DNA of 6,465 nucleotides from an uncultured Prevotellaceae bacterium (GTDB taxonomy: Bacteria > Bacteroidota > Bacteroidia > Bacteroidales > Muribaculaceae), in NCBI GenBank assembly GCA_900556245.1, contig USOC01000070.1, positions 1 through 6,465 of the forward strand, in the 5' to 3' direction. Both the position numbers and the translations under genes were made by a program. The first letter of the stretch is position 1, and every line of letters begins with the position of its first letter. Below, piece after piece: positions 5,901-6,465 of this stretch. Under the pieces are notes generated by a model. The model was not told the origin of the DNA and searched no databases. It was given only the letters and a program-made list of their open reading frames with translations.

Positions 5901-6465
5901 AAAAAGTCCTGGATCTCATTAAAAAAGGAGTGCAGCGGTTTTCCAAAAAGCTGCAGGAGAAGGAGTCTATACAGATGGTCATTGCGGCGAATACCACCAT
6001 GACTTATCTGCTGATGGGCTGGGATCCGGCAGAATTGGGCAGGGCACCTTTTCAGGTATGTCATTGCGGAGCCACAGACACACAGATCGCAGGCGTCCCC
6101 TGTCATATTATTCCCGGATTGTCTGCCTTTGTCGGCGGGGACATCACAGCGGGAATACTGGCCTGCCAAATGCTGGAGCAGGAGGAACCTATGCTGCTTA
6201 TCGATCTGGGTACCAATGGTGAGATGGCGCTGGGAAATAGACAGAAGCTGTATGCCTGTGCCACGGCGGCGGGACCTGCCTTCGAGGGCGGGGCAAACCG
6301 TGGTATCTGGGGTGCGGATATGGTGAAATTGTTACAAAAGCTTCTGGAAGAGGGATTGATGGATCGACAGGGACTGTTAAAGGAACCCTATTTTACGAAG
6401 GGGATCCGTATCGGAGATGTACTTGTCACGAAAGAAGCCGTGCGTGCGGTACAACTGGCGAAGGG
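5894..6465 (+). CDS. RACo-type ASKHA (DUF4445) protein fragment, both ends missing
   Basis: Internal part of a protein of the family that includes RACo, the ATP-dependent reductive activator of corrinoid-dependent methyltransferases. These cytoplasmic proteins normally have an N-terminal 2Fe-2S ferredoxin domain followed by an actin-like ATPase. The frame is read from an ATG at 5894 through 190 codons to the window edge without a stop. Seen: IQMVIAANTTM (residues 26-36), the LGRAPF motif at 48-53, GLSAFVGGDITAGI at 75-88, the nucleotide-binding loop LLIDLGTNGE at 101-110, and ATAAGPAFEGG at 123-133. It then runs directly to GIWGADMVKLL at 137-147, without the longer CGMRA to GICGSG stretch I expect in canonical RACo, so it may belong to a compact subfamily. 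The ATG is probably internal, since the family needs several hundred residues upstream. The wording and codon choice (GGA, AAA, CTG, CAG) look clostridial rather than like the neighbours. The role in a corrinoid pathway is by family inference only. Confidence 0.82.
   Translation, partial: MQKKVLDLIKKGVQRFSKKLQEKESIQMVIAANTTMTYLLMGWDPAELGRAPFQVCHCGATDTQIAGVPCHIIPGLSAFVGGDITAGILACQMLEQEEPMLLIDLGTNGEMALGNRQKLYACATAAGPAFEGGANRGIWGADMVKLLQKLLEEGLMDRQGLLKEPYFTKGIRIGDVLVTKEAVRAVQLAK

Noticed and set aside
5900..5927. Two A-runs near the RACo start as evidence of a frameshift
   Set aside because: The RACo frame reads through both runs with family-consistent residues, so no frameshift is needed to explain the missing N terminus.
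5837..6169. A minus-strand open frame crossing the seam
   Set aside because: It is antisense to the RACo fragment on one side and out of frame with the LRR gene on the other, with no recognisable protein motif.

Overview
The window reads as Bacteroidales-type DNA (Bacteroidetes) over about its first 5.89 kb. The evidence is promoters of the TTTG / TAnnTTTG kind, start codons without a clear Shine-Dalgarno sequence, a Bacteroidetes-like aspartate-semialdehyde dehydrogenase, a BspA-type leucine-rich-repeat protein, and two exported-type proteins ending in a sorting-domain-like module. The last ~570 bases look different: they encode part of a RACo-type (DUF4445/ASKHA) protein whose wording is typical of Clostridia/Lachnospiraceae. 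I cannot name a genus.

Layout: (1) 1-1087, minus strand: the N-terminal 362 codons of a CPA2-family cation:proton antiporter, running off the left edge. (2) 1088-1417: a divergent intergenic region with one promoter candidate for each flanking gene. (3) 1418-2431, plus strand: complete asd. (4) 2432-2746: a convergent intergenic region with a strong intrinsic terminator for each flanking gene and, between them, a GC-rich block of nested, partly competing inverted repeats. (5) 2747-4150, minus strand: a complete 467-residue secreted multidomain protein. (6) 4151-4535: its promoter, and the terminator of the next gene. (7) 4536-5888, minus strand: the C-terminal 450 codons of a BspA-like LRR protein, missing its 5' end. 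(8) 5894-6465, plus strand: the RACo/ASKHA fragment, missing its 5' end and running off the right edge.

The genes do not form one pathway. Asd is housekeeping amino-acid and cell-wall precursor metabolism, the antiporter is ion homeostasis, and the two minus-strand proteins are probably secreted or surface-anchored and may share an export route through similar C-terminal domains. Each has its own terminator, so they are separate transcription units.

The strongest anomaly is the seam near 5889-5893. Two unrelated, oppositely oriented genes both lose their 5' ends there with no intergenic space. This looks like a chimeric assembly or clone junction, or else a recent rearrangement, rather than a working locus. 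I see no convincing new defence, mobile or CRISPR system.
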